NCBI GenBank assembly: GCA_050084985.1
Contig: JBITNC010000001.1
Coordinates: 191,518,001 to 191,582,000, forward strand
DNA: 64,000 nucleotides
Source of the DNA: Nageia nagi
Lineage: Eukaryota > Pinophyta
Reading direction: 5' to 3'
Below the pieces are notes generated by a model. The model did not search any database. It was not told the DNA's origin and saw only the letters and a program-made list of their open reading frames with translations. The first letter of the stretch is position 1. Every line of letters begins with the position of its first letter. A program made the translations under genes and the position numbers. Positions 34,771-44,789 of the stretch are shown here, one piece after another.

Positions 34771-36790
34771 CTAACCCAAAGAACAATGATTGTAACTAAA
34801 AATTTTACTTTTTTATTTTTATTTCTATTTGGATGCAAAAAGGATGCATATTTGCATTCTTTTTTGCATTGGATTACATCAAAAATCATAAAAAATAAAA
34901 GTAGGGCCACCTGTCACTTTCCTAATCACTTTCCCCAAACCCGTTTGGTGAGAGAAGATACAAAATTTGATTTCCAGTGGAAGAGCACCAAGTAAGTTCC
35001 TTTCTAGCTAATTTCATTCAATTCTAACTTGATTTATACTTGATTTCACTCAATTCTAACTTTTTTTTTCATTTTTTGGCATGTTTTCTCACAGGGTTTT
35101 GCATTTTGTGTAAGAAGAAAGGATTTCTTGCAAATTTCTTTGCATTATTCTTAATTTTTACAAGGTATGTAGATTCTTGCATGTTTTAATTTCCCATAAA
35201 TTTACACTAAAATACTAGGGTTTTTGGAATTCTTTCAATTTAGACTGAAAAAATGATGTTTTTTGAAATTCTATCTAAATTTTGATTGTATACTATCAAT
35301 AATGCATGCTAAAATCAAAATTTAATTTCATATGCTAGGTTTTTCTGAATCCCCCATAAAGTTTTTGAACTCCCCATACAGTTAATTCCATATGCTAGGG
35401 TTTGTCAAATTCCTCATCAACAATGCAACAAAAAAATAAAAAATGCACTGAGAAGTTGAAAGAAATTCTCTACATTGCACCATAAAATGTAATGCCAACA
35501 AAAATTGGGACATACCTATGAAAATATTTACTCTAAAACTCTTGTTCTCCAAAAACATTTTTTTTGCTACCAATTTTTGAAACTCTTCTTATGTTCTAAG
35601 AAGTTACTTCTTAAACTAAGAATTCCACAAAACTTGCTAACTTAATTGATTCTAGTAAATTAAATAAAATTGATTAAATTCAGTAAATTAAATAGAATTT
35701 ATTAAATTTAGTGAATTTAGTTAATATCTTCTTAAAACTTGTTAATGAAGTATTTTTTCAAAAAGTTATCTTTTAAATTAATTATTCTGCTAGTAAGATT
35801 TTCAATTTATATCAAGTATAATTCAATTAAACTTATTTGCAATAGTTTATTTAAAATTTTAATGAAGTATTCAAATTAACTTGGGTTAAATTTTGTGAAG
35901 AGATTTTTAAAGAATCAATTTTAACTTAGTGTGGATTGCATCTTTCGCAACCATTAAAACTACTAATTCCTCTCATGCTCAAGATAAAAAGCTACCATGT
36001 AGGTCATATAATCATGGAGGATGGATATTTGTGATACAAAATAATAAATAACCAATAGTAAAAATGTGCACAAATAATATGACACAAGTATTTATAGCAC
36101 TAAAATCATAATGTAGGTAAACATCCACTTCAAACTTGAGCATTAATTAATATATATTGACCAACAAAATGATATGCAATCATAGTAGGCTAGAGTGTTA
36201 CTATCTTTAATGAATATTCAATTTAAAATATAACCTCAATAATCTCTAAAACTCTTGCCTATCAACTCCTATAAGCTCTCCAATATTCTCTAGCCCTAAA
36301 AACAACTAAAAGTTTTCCAAAAATTATCAATGACCCTTCCACAAGCTTTCTCATGAAGTTTTAGCTTTTATCCCTCTATCTTGTTGAAGAAATAACATCT
36401 TACAATTTGTGTTCTAGTAAGATATCTATTAGCTAGGGCCCTTGCACCATTCTCTAGTAGGTGTTTGCAAATGCCTTGTATTTGTAATAAAAACATAAAT
36501 TATCAAAGATAAGGATAACAATTATATAATTATGTAAGATATGAAAGGAACCATTGTGCTCCTCATCATTTCCAAGTTAAGCAAGTCTATCTATTAGGGC
36601 CCTTGCACCATTCTCTAGTAGGTGTTTGCAAATGCCTTCTATCTAGATCATCCTACATATTTGTGTGCCTATAATGTTATTTAGTAAATGATGTTATATA
36701 TTAATTATTAATGTATTTTGATGTTATTTAATAAATATTGATGTTATATCTCTAATTTTGTTTACGTTCTTCTAGTGATCACCATTTACC
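34771..36790 (+). other. Region upstream of the second CACTA gene
   Basis: It starts with a further copy of the subterminal motif (GGATGCAAAAAGGATGC near 34832, then gcattcttttttgcattgg), which suggests a promoter or TnpA-binding site. No long frame. A segment of about 50 bp (gggcccttgcaccattctctagtaggtgtttgcaaatgcctt) occurs at about 36437 and again at about 36597. AT-rich, probably leader and introns of the plus-strand gene. Confidence 0.5.
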
Positions 36791-36794
36791 ACAT

Positions 36795-38600
36795 ATGGGG
36801 TGCAAAAACAAGGGTGAAAAAGATAAAGATAAGGGAAAAGAAAGGGATACAGAAAAAGAGAAAGATGACATTGTGAAAATAAAAAATAACTTGTATCCAT
36901 ATGTATTATGTAATATCAACATAATTTTAAATTATACTATATATATTTCATTAAGTAGAAAATGTAATCACTTATTTTTTTAATTTATTGAACAGAGAAA
37001 GAAGTTAAAGGGGGTTGTTGGATATGCTAAACATATATTTAGCCAAGATGTGTTGATGTCAATTGTTGGGGGTGACGAGGCTAAAGATGCATCGCAGAGA
37101 TCTGGCATCACTCGTTCAGGTAATAATTTATAGTTAATTAGTTAATTTATTTAGAAGTAATACTAAATTATTCTAATTTATATTTTTAAGCATAATTTTA
37201 ATCAATGTCCATGCAATATATGATTTTAGCAAAGTCGATCAATCAACAATCCTTGTTGATAACTCAAGGCAACAGAAATCTTCAAATTTTTGTGAGGAAG
37301 AATGGAGAGATCCTGAAAGATGAAAATGGTAATAGTTTTAGTTTGAAAAATATAAATTTACATATTGATTAGAAGTATATTAATCATTTACTAATATGAT
37401 TTTAACTATTTTTTAGATAAACTATTCTACAAATCTCTCCAAAATGCTGCAATAGAAGAATTTGTAGAAACCCTTGATAGACCATGGAAAAAATAAGATG
37501 ATTTTGGTATGTATTTATTTTCATTTTTGTGTCATTTTTTGGTATGTATGTTTGGCTTTCATTAATTCAATATTTCAAGAGACAAACTAATTTGTTATAA
37601 TTTTGTGTTTTGTAGCAAAAAACATAATAATAACAAACTTGAAACATGAATTTGGTGAAGGGTGGAGCGAAAAGAAAGTGCTCCAATAGGCAAGCTTGAA
37701 TTTGAAAAGGGTTAGAGATCATATCAGATGAAAAGTGATGAAACTTCCCCCTGAACCCTAGCAAAAAAACTAGTTGATGTCCATAAGAAGGTATGGATCA
37801 ATATTATCATATCCATTTATTATTTGAACCTAATTAATTGATTATTTTAACATAATACTAATTAATTATTGCATAATAAGGTTTGGAAGATGTTATTTAA
37901 GAAAGTAGACAAGGTAGAAAAAAGGAAAGCATAAGGCTTGGAGACACAGCAAGAAAAAGCATTGAAGTCTCGACTTGCTAAATTGGAATGCAGTATCATG
38001 CATTGAGCGAGAAGTGGAGGGGCAAAGACTATGGAAGCTCGATTTGTAAGTATATTTACTGCATATAGTGATTTTCAATGTTATAGGTAAATGGTTTTTA
38101 ATAAAGTACTAATTAAATTTTTTTTAGTAGTTGAGAGATTTTAATCAGTTTCCTGATGCTAATGAATGCTAATATGGCATCACATATGGTTACCAAGCAT
38201 TGAGGGACATGCTAAATGTTGGTGTAAGTAATTTCAATTATTTTAATTAATAAAGGTATATCATGAATTTCTTGTAGGTGATGCATATATTTTGTAAGTG
38301 TGATTGTACACACACTAATATTTATTTTCTTATTATTTGCAAGCAAGTATTGCATTGCAGGGGGTGGGCAGTGCATTGTAGGAGGGTGATTCACCATCTA
38401 CCCAGGACATGAGATCTAATGATTTTTTTGAGGATGAGCCGATGCATCCTAGCAGGACATACAATGAGCCAGCAAGTCAACCAGGGTGTAGACATTATAG
38501 TGGGTCAGGTAGTGAGTCAGGTGGTGATCATTTAGGTGGTGGTAATGAGTCTAAAGGTAGTGATTTTGGATGTAGCGATGATGTTAATATTAAGGATTAG
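36795..38600 (+). pseudogene. Second CACTA gene, multi-exon, unrecognised transposon protein
   Basis: Exon-like pieces with GT and AG borders can be followed: a Lys/Glu-rich start at 36795 (MGCKNKGEKDKDKGKERD); 36995-37119 (LKGVVGYAKHIFSQDVLMSI); 37230-37328 (QQSLLITQGNRNLQIFVRKN); 37417-37505 (FYKSLQNAAIEEFVETLDRP); 37616-37790 (ITNLKHEFGEGWSEKKVL); 37881-38046 (VWKMLFKKVDKVEKRKA); 38127-38223 (DFNQFPDANEC...YGITYGYQALRDML); and a last exon to the TAG at 38598 (SGSGSESGGDHLGGGNESKG). Four or more in-frame stops break it. Position and opposite orientation to tnp2 suggest a TnpA-like partner or a plant-transposase (Ptta/En/Spm) protein. That assignment is inference. Confidence 0.5.
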
Positions 38601-38989
38601 TAGTTATACTATCATTTTGTACTCATGATGTAGATAGTATCAGCATTGTATCTTTTTTGAGAAATCATGTGGATGTATTCACATAGACCTGTATATCATT
38701 TTGATGTATTTTTATGTATATATGTATATTATTTTGCCATATTAAAACATCTATATGTATGTTATTTTGACATATTTTGATGTGGATGTTGTCATGGTTT
38801 TGTCAACCCATATTTTGGCATAAGATCGCATATGGAAATAGGTGTAGCATACAATTTGCGTATTATTTTTCCGTATGATTGATGAAATAGGCATATTATT
38901 TTGATGTATGATTGACATTTGAATGGAAATGGAAATAGTAATATTAAATGTTACGAATCAATTTTTGTTTACAATTTTCAAACAAAAAA
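38601..38989 (+). other. 3' flank of the second CACTA gene
   Basis: AT-rich with repeated gatgtatttttatgtatatatgtat-like text. It may contain the poly(A) signals of the plus-strand gene. No other gene was seen. Confidence 0.4.
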
Positions 38990-39346
38990 TGATGTAGTTT
39001 TAGATGCAAAAAGAGATGTAATAGGAAAAAAATGATGTAAAAAATAACCCTTTTGGATTAAAAAATCAATGCAATTTTAGACCCCTTAAGATGAAAAAAT
39101 GCAATTTTAGACACTGTAGGATGTAAAAATCAATGCAATAAAGGACTCTTTAAGATGCAAAATAAGATGCAAAATAGGACACCTTCATATACAAAAAAAA
39201 GGATGCAAAAATTGGCTTTGGCGATGCAAAAATTGGCAAAAAAAAGATGCAAAATTCGACATAATTTTTATCTTGCAGTTTGCATCCTTTTGTGTTGAAA
39301 AAAATGTAAAAAAAATAACAAAGAGTTTAGACACAAAAAGGGACTA
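38990..39346. repeat. Right subterminal repeats of CACTA; terminus missing
   Basis: Dense variants of GATGCAAAAA, AGATGCAAAATAGG and TTTGCATCCTTTTGTGTTG, the last matching 17299-17320. The sequence then passes into the C LTR at about 39347 (taactctcttacaaattctc). A terminal GGTAGTAGTG is not present. A few LTR bases are also missing at the junction compared with 11690-11710 and 60640-60680. Confidence 0.75.
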
Positions 39347-39647
39347 ACTCTCTTACAAATTCTCAAGAATTCTTCTATAAGAATTCCTCTACAAAACTCC
39401 TACAAGTGTATTCCTACAATTCTACAAGAATAGCATTTTCATGTATCTCCAAGTGTGTTATGAGAGGGGGGGTAGCCCTCTATTTATAGTATACAACCCT
39501 CTCTTTAACTACCCTTTTACCCAAGGGTTAAGTTAACCTTTTATAATATTTTATTCCCTTAATACTTAAGGTATTTAGATACCTTTAAATATTAAGTGGG
39601 TTACATTAAAGGAGGCATTACATAATAATGCATTATAATTTCTAACA
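39347..39647 (-). repeat. 5' LTR of element C, part right of CACTA
   Basis: It continues the LTR from ctcttacaaattctcaag to the end AATTTCTAACA, matching 11700-11998 and the solo LTR at 60367-60842. tatac follows as the right target-site duplication of C. Confidence 0.85.
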
Positions 39648-39652
39648 TATAC

Positions 39653-39886
39653 AATAAACCTTGGGATTCCCATAATAATTATTAGGATATCCAAGTACAT
39701 AATAAATGCCTAGTCTAAATTTAGGAGGAAGACATCCCACTTGGGGCTCATAGTGGGTCCATTGATCAATTAAGTCTCCTATCCTAAGTTACAATTATAA
39801 AGTGTAAATACATGAATAAGTTATATTACAAAGAGGAACCTTTTGAACCCCATAATTAATTGTAATTATCCAAGAGGGATATCACA
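39653..39886 (-). repeat. 3' LTR of element E, inner part
   Basis: It matches 52308-52542 (ccttgggat-tcccataat..., then GGGATATCACA) and joins to 11014 once C is removed. A minus-strand polypurine tract (GGGAGGGGAGG) follows at about 39890-39900. Confidence 0.85.
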
Positions 39887-41042
39887 AAGCCTCCCCTCCC
39901 AAAATTAATTTCCCTCAAGCAATTATAATATAATCCAAGGTCCTAAACCAATCTCAAAGAATAGGGTTCATCATGTTCTAGTGAAGAAGTCATACCACTT
40001 ATACATCCAACAATATCAGCCTTAAGAGTGTGCAAAATAATCCTAAAAAATGAACTATTATATTCAAATTGAGGTGAAACCAACACCTCAACATGTAATT
40101 TAAGATATGAAATGCAAGCTACTATTAATATGCAAGAGTATGAAATATTTCCCATGTGCTTAAAGTCACCAAATAGGTCTAGAAAACCAGAAGTCCACTT
40201 GCATCCCAATGCTATCCATGGTGAGCACAACATGAATCATAAACTTGGGGTGGTAATTCCCCCAACCATTGTTGATTTCTCCTCATGCAACATAGTATTC
40301 AAATCATGCAAGGTGGAGCAAGAATAGGATCTAATGAACATCCACTTAGTAGTGAACATTTCCTTCTAAAAATCAACAAGTGTGTGACACTCAAGCCATA
40401 TGAAATGAAAATTAGTATACGATGGCTCAAAATTAGTCCTCAATATTCCCCATGCATCATACAAACACATGATGACAACCTCTATGGTGGATAAGAAATT
40501 TGTCAACTTGGGTTCTTCAAAAATATCCCCAAATGGTATAAGGAAAGTCATCCATCAAATCTCTAATTATGTACAAATAACAAGTAACACACTAATTTAT
40601 GAGATTCCAACAACAAGCCAAGCATAGTCCCCAAGTCCCATACAATGCTCAACAGTCCATTCATTATTGAATGTAACTATTAAATCAAAGTTATCAATCC
40701 TTAAACCATAATCAAGGCACACAATAAAAATACATCCACGAACAATAAATAATGTGTCATCAATTTTAGTCCTTAATTCATAAAAAATAGTCTTCAAATC
40801 AAAGAATGAAAAGATAGTCCCATGCATCATAGAAACAACCCTTTCTTCCAACACCAATCCTATCATTTTTCCCTTAAGAAGTGGTATGGATGCAACTTTG
40901 AAGTCTTTCCAGAATATTAGCAAGTGGACAAGCCCCAAAATAATCATTAAGATGTCAAATGTAGTCCCCTTTACCATGGAAACTAGTATACTTCCAAATG
41001 TAGCCCTTAAACTAGAACCATACTTAGTTCTAACAGTAGCCA
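39887..41042 (-). other. Element E internal region, left part
   Basis: After the polypurine tract I see no retrotransposon domain. The longest minus-strand frame (40597-41085, 162 codons) runs past the junction into the F LTR and has no known motif. Repeated variants of 'gtagcccttaaactag' and 'catgatgacaacc' suggest a degenerate repeat. Treated as non-coding or unrecognised. Confidence 0.4.
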
Positions 41043-41938
41043 TGTTTATAAATAAAATTGAGCGTGCAAATAAATAAATAGGCAAATATCTACAAACTCA
41101 ATATTATCTGTATTTAAGCTATGGATAGCAATTTATTCTAGATAACAATAGACAACATAACCAATTCAGAAGTGTAATTATACCAACCAAGACTGTAATT
41201 TGTGTACTTACCTCACAGAATGTACCTGACAACGAAAGACAGAGATATTGGCGATGTACTGATGATGAGCTACCTTTCCAACAACATCGTGACCTGCAAG
41301 GATGCAAAAAGAGGACCGCGGGTGGTCCGTTTCAATGATATAAGAGCACTGGCGATGTTCTTCCATTCATAAAGGAGCGTCGATGGCCTTCCTTTGATAG
41401 TTTTGACCTCTCGATTAAGTCCAGAACTTCAATGTAGATGTCTCAGATGGCAGTATGATATCAGAATAGATCGTAGATGTCAGGATAGCTCACGTAAGGA
41501 AGCACACAAACCACATCCTTGTAGGTGGTACCAAGAGATACCTTAAGGGGTAGCCACTTACAATACCATACATGGGATCATGTGTATCCTTGTTATTGTG
41601 GACTTACTATTAGATCCCTTATTTATATAGATAATAGATAATACCGCCCAGGGGTCAGCGTGCATCCACATAAATAAGGTTAATTCACAAGATTCAAGAT
41701 AAACACACCAATATTCAAGATAAGCCATGCAATATTCAAGATAATCCATGCAATATTCAAGATAAACCATACAATATTCAAGATAATCCATGCAATATTC
41801 AAGATAATCATTACAAAATTCATATTCAAGACAAACATTGATATTATCACTTTAATCCATTCAAGACATATATTTAGGCCAAGCATATTTCATTAATTTA
41901 TTGATTTAAAAACATAAATTCATTTTTATGTGTTAACA
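41043..41938 (-). repeat. 3' LTR of element F
   Basis: It runs TGTTTATAAATAAAATTG...TATGTGTTAACA, 896 bp. It contains direct repeats of 'caatattcaagataa(a/t)ccatg' (about 41705-41810, five copies of 24-25 bp). Small open frames there (41558-41886) just read that repeat. A G-rich tract on the minus strand (gtggggcatc) follows at 41939-41948 and should be the polypurine tract. Confidence 0.92.
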
Positions 41939-42314
41939 GATGCCCCACTTTGGATGTGAAATCGAAAGAAACATGAGGTGAATTGAGATTTTGCATTCAA
42001 AGTAAAAACACAACATCATAGCAAACAATTTTGATAAGCAATGATAAACACTAACCATTCTAAACTTAATCAACATCATGATAAAGCTTATTAGTACTAG
42101 ATATAGGTTGAGAAAACTCCCTTTTAATATTACCTTGGGCATGCTTTCCCCTTACGTTTTGCTATAGAAGGTGATAGCCTGATATATCTGATCATCTGAT
42201 AAGCTGATAATCTTGCCGCAATACTGACGACCCATGACAACAAACTTGACAACACACATGACAATGACTGAACAGACGACTTGACCACACATGTTGATCG
42301 GACGATAACTTGAC

Positions 42315-42640
42315 AAGACCACATCACAAGACAAAACATGCCAACACATGACAACACACATGACCAACTCACAAGACAAGACATGATAACACATGACAAC
42401 ACACATGACCAACTCTCAAGACAAGACATGATAACACATGACAACACACATGACCAACTCACAAGATAAGACATGATAACACACATGACAACTCACAAGG
42501 CATGATAACACACATGACAACTCACAAGGCATGATAACACACATGACCAACTCACAAGACAAGATATGATAACACACATGACCAACTCACAAGGCATGAT
42601 AACACACATGACCAACTCACAAGACAAGACATGATAACCA
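42315..42640. repeat. Tandem array 1 of element F (acatgac/caactcacaag units)
   Basis: Repeats of 'gacaacacacatgaccaactcacaagacaagacatgataaca' in full and shortened forms. Minus-strand frames over it are Cys/Ser/Val-rich (for instance SWSCVLSCVIMSC) because they read the repeat; they are not genes. Confidence 0.85.
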
Positions 42641-42654
42641 TAACCACACACAGG

Positions 42655-43130
42655 GGAGAGCTAAGTTCCACACAACCGAGCCTTCGCACCAAGAGGTGTA
42701 TTGCAGTTGCATAAGAACCGAACTCCGCAAAATAATGATAAGCTGATATGTGAGAGCTAAGTTCCACACAATTGAGCCTTCGCACCAAGAGGTGTACTGC
42801 AGTTGCATAAGAACCGAACTCCGCAAAACAAGTGATAAGCTGATATGTGAGAGCTAAGTTCCACACAATTGAGCCTTCGCACCAAGAGGTGTACTGTAGT
42901 TGCATAAGAATCAAACTTCGCAAAATAAGTGATAAGCTAATATGTGAGAGCTAAGTTCCACACAACTGAGCCTTCGCACCAAGAGGTGTACTATAGTTGC
43001 ATAAGAACCGAACTCTGCAAAATAAGTGATAAGCTGATATGTGAGAGCTAAGTTCCACACAACTGAGCCTTCGCACCAAGAGGTGTACAGCAGTTGCATA
43101 AGAACCGAACTCTGCAAAATAAGTGATAAA
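42655..43130. repeat. Tandem array 2 of element F, 97-bp unit, five copies
   Basis: Units starting gagagctaagttccacac begin at 42655, 42752, 42849, 42946 and 43043, exactly 97 bp apart. The copies differ by a few bases each. Each contains gagccttcgcaccaagaggt and ataagaaccgaactc. Confidence 0.92.
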
Positions 43131-43132
43131 TT

Positions 43133-43745
43133 GATGAAGTTGACACTCCACCAAGAGGCATGATAAATTGATAATGGGAGCTGGACTCCACTCATAAGCA
43201 TGATAAGCTGATAACGGGAGCTGGAACTCCACTCATAGGCATGACAAACTGATAATGGGAGCTGGGACTCCACTCATAGGCATGATAAGCTGATTATGGG
43301 AGCTGGGACTCCACTCATAGGCATGATAAGCTGACAATGGGAGCTGGGACTCCACTCATAGGCATGATAAGCTGATCATGGGAGCTAGAACTCCACTCAT
43401 AGGGACATGATAAGCTGACAATGGGAGCTGGGACTCCACTCATAGGCATGATAAGCTGATATTGGGAGCTGAAAACTCCACTCATAGACATGATAAGCTA
43501 ATTATGGGAGCTGGGACTCCACTTATAGGCATGATAAGCTGATATCAAGAGTTGAAACTCCACTCATAGACATGATAAGCTGATTATGGGAGCTAGAACT
43601 CCTCTCATAGGCATGATAAGCTGATATCGAGAGCTGAAACTCCACTCATAGACATGATAAGCTGATTATGGGAGCTGGAACTCCACTCATAGGCATGCTA
43701 AACTGATAACAGGAGCTGGAACTCCACCCATAGACATGACAAGCT
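43133..43745. repeat. Tandem array 3 of element F, 41-bp unit, about 14 copies
   Basis: Units of the type gggagctgggactccactca + taggcatgataagctgat recur from about 43176 at 41-bp steps (43176, 43216, 43257, 43298 ...). The unit shares ataagctgata with array 2, so one array may have grown out of the other. Confidence 0.9.
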
Positions 43746-43746
43746 G

Positions 43747-43940
43747 ATAATTCAGGTCTGCAAACATGAAACTCAAAGTAATATTCTCCTGGATATAACA
43801 TTCATCAAACACCTATGATGCACCCATAATACTTAGATAAGATGATAATTTAGGTCTGCAAACACAAAACTCAAAGTAATATTCTCCTGGATATAACATT
43901 CATCAAACACCTGTGATGCACCCATGATGCCTAGATGATC
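43747..43940. repeat. 97-bp tandem duplication in element F
   Basis: A unit beginning ataattcaggtctgcaaac at 43747 and ataatttaggtctgcaaac at 43844, with a shared interior (attctcctggatataac, gatgcaccca). Two copies only. Confidence 0.85.
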
Positions 43941-44167
43941 TAATTTTTTGGGTAAAGGAACATGGGTGGTCCTTTCTTACAGACTTAGAACATCAACGGT
44001 CTTAACCTAAGATCATGGGCGATCCTTTTCTTGAAGATTCATCGAAAATCATGAAGATCAGGTCCCTACGAATCACCCCTAGATTCCAAATTGATACCTA
44101 TTTGCTTGTCCACGTATACCAAATGCTCAAATTGAAATTCATCTTGAAATATGTGCCCTAACTTTTC

Positions 44168-44176
44168 TATAAAAGG
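44168..44176 (+). promoter_or_regulatory. TATA box of the antisense PMD gene
   Basis: TATAAAAGG sits in a GC-richer setting (cttttctataaaaggggcccc) on the plus strand. A transcription start would fall near 44200. Downstream, CATCAG|GTACAT at 44390/44391 could be a donor and TTTCTTACAG ending at 44775 an acceptor, giving a first intron in the 5' leader just before the PMD start codon. The boxes are seen; their use is inferred. Confidence 0.6.
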
Positions 44177-44618
44177 GGCCCCACCCTTCCTCATTTGATC
44201 ACCCTATCATTTTCATAGCTGAGAGTATCTTAGAGCTTGAGAGACTGATTCAGAGAGGTTTAGCTAGTGATTTTGTCGCTATCACTAGGTGATTCTTCCT
44301 GTATTGTTGTTGCATGCTATGGCCCTGCTGATCACATGTTGAGATGGACATAGAGCTACCTTGGTGGTTGATTCTCCTACTGGTCATCAGGTACATTGCA
44401 TCTCCTACCTCTTCCTTGCTATGCTTTTGCTTATTTTTAGATTTTAGCTGCCTATACACTGGTTTTCTGAATTGCCCCTAGGGTTTTCCTGTTGAATGCC
44501 TTAGCCTTTCATTTTTCCCTTTTCACTCTATTTTTTTGAATTTTTGGTATCATGGCTGCACTATGCTAATCCGTACGAACATGCACCCCGAATTTCATTG
44601 ACCTTCATGCATGAAAAT

Positions 44619-44636
44619 AGGACCGCTGGCGGTCCT
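44619..44636. promoter_or_regulatory. Perfect palindrome AGGACCGCTGGCGGTCCT
   Basis: An 18-base palindrome with 8-base arms, lying in the presumed first intron of the PMD gene. Related copies stand at 44651-44665 and 44682-44696 (GATCGTGGGTGATCC, GATCGTGGGTGGTCC), 43971-43982, 44011-44025, 46823-46837 and in both LTRs (41313-41328, 48519-48535). A bound protein or an RNA hairpin are both possible. Confidence 0.6.
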
Positions 44637-44789
44637 TTCTGCCCTAGTTTGGATCGTGGGTGATCCTTTTCACTTAATCTAGATCGTGGGTGGTCCTCTT
44701 TACCAATACTATTTTTTGCTATCTATGTTTCATATCTTGATACTGACTTTCCTTTTGTCATTCTTTTCTTACAGAATCATGCATACCTT

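Larger units (their letters stand above)
17221..39346 (-). mobile_element. CACTA (En/Spm) DNA transposon inside the LTR of C
   Basis: The left end is CACTACTACCAAAAAG, the hallmark CACTA terminus. It is followed by about 450 bp of subterminal GGATGCAAATTT-type repeats, which reappear at 38990-39346. Inside are a tnp2 transposase gene on the minus strand (26379 to about 31600, interrupted by element D) and a second intron-rich gene on the plus strand (36795-38600). Subtracting the nested solo LTR with B (18398-25471) and D leaves about 12.4 kb, normal for the superfamily. The right terminus is abnormal: no reverse-complement CACTA end is present before the LTR of C resumes, so the end seems deleted and the element fixed in place. 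Confidence 0.82.
11015..39647 (-). mobile_element. Element C: non-autonomous copia-type LTR element, split by CACTA
   Basis: C is inserted in the left LTR of E. The flanks are tatat (11010-11014) and tatac (39648-39652). The left LTR is 11015-11998 (split by a solo A LTR). The right LTR is 17037-17220 plus about 39347-39647 (split by the CACTA element). The internal region is 11999-17036, about 5 kb. Polypurine tract and primer-binding site place the coding direction on the minus strand. No pol motif is seen. It shares its 3' internal block with copia elements A and B, which probably supplied its proteins. The LTRs differ by roughly 7-10% in the parts compared. Confidence 0.82.

Noticed and set aside
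40597-41085. 162-codon minus frame as a gene of element E
   Set aside because: It crosses the insertion junction of F at 41043, so it cannot be an old gene of E, and no motif was recognised.
41558-41886. Frames with repeated YLEYCM or ILNIAW
   Set aside because: They read the 24-25 bp direct repeat in the F LTR, and a similar frame recurs in the other LTR (48765-48956).
42655-43130. CRISPR array
   Set aside because: The 97-bp units are contiguous repeats without unique spacers, in a plant retrotransposon.
42130-43273. Several 70-123 codon minus frames rich in Cys, Ser and Val
   Set aside because: They read the tandem arrays of element F. The peptide repeats follow the DNA period exactly.
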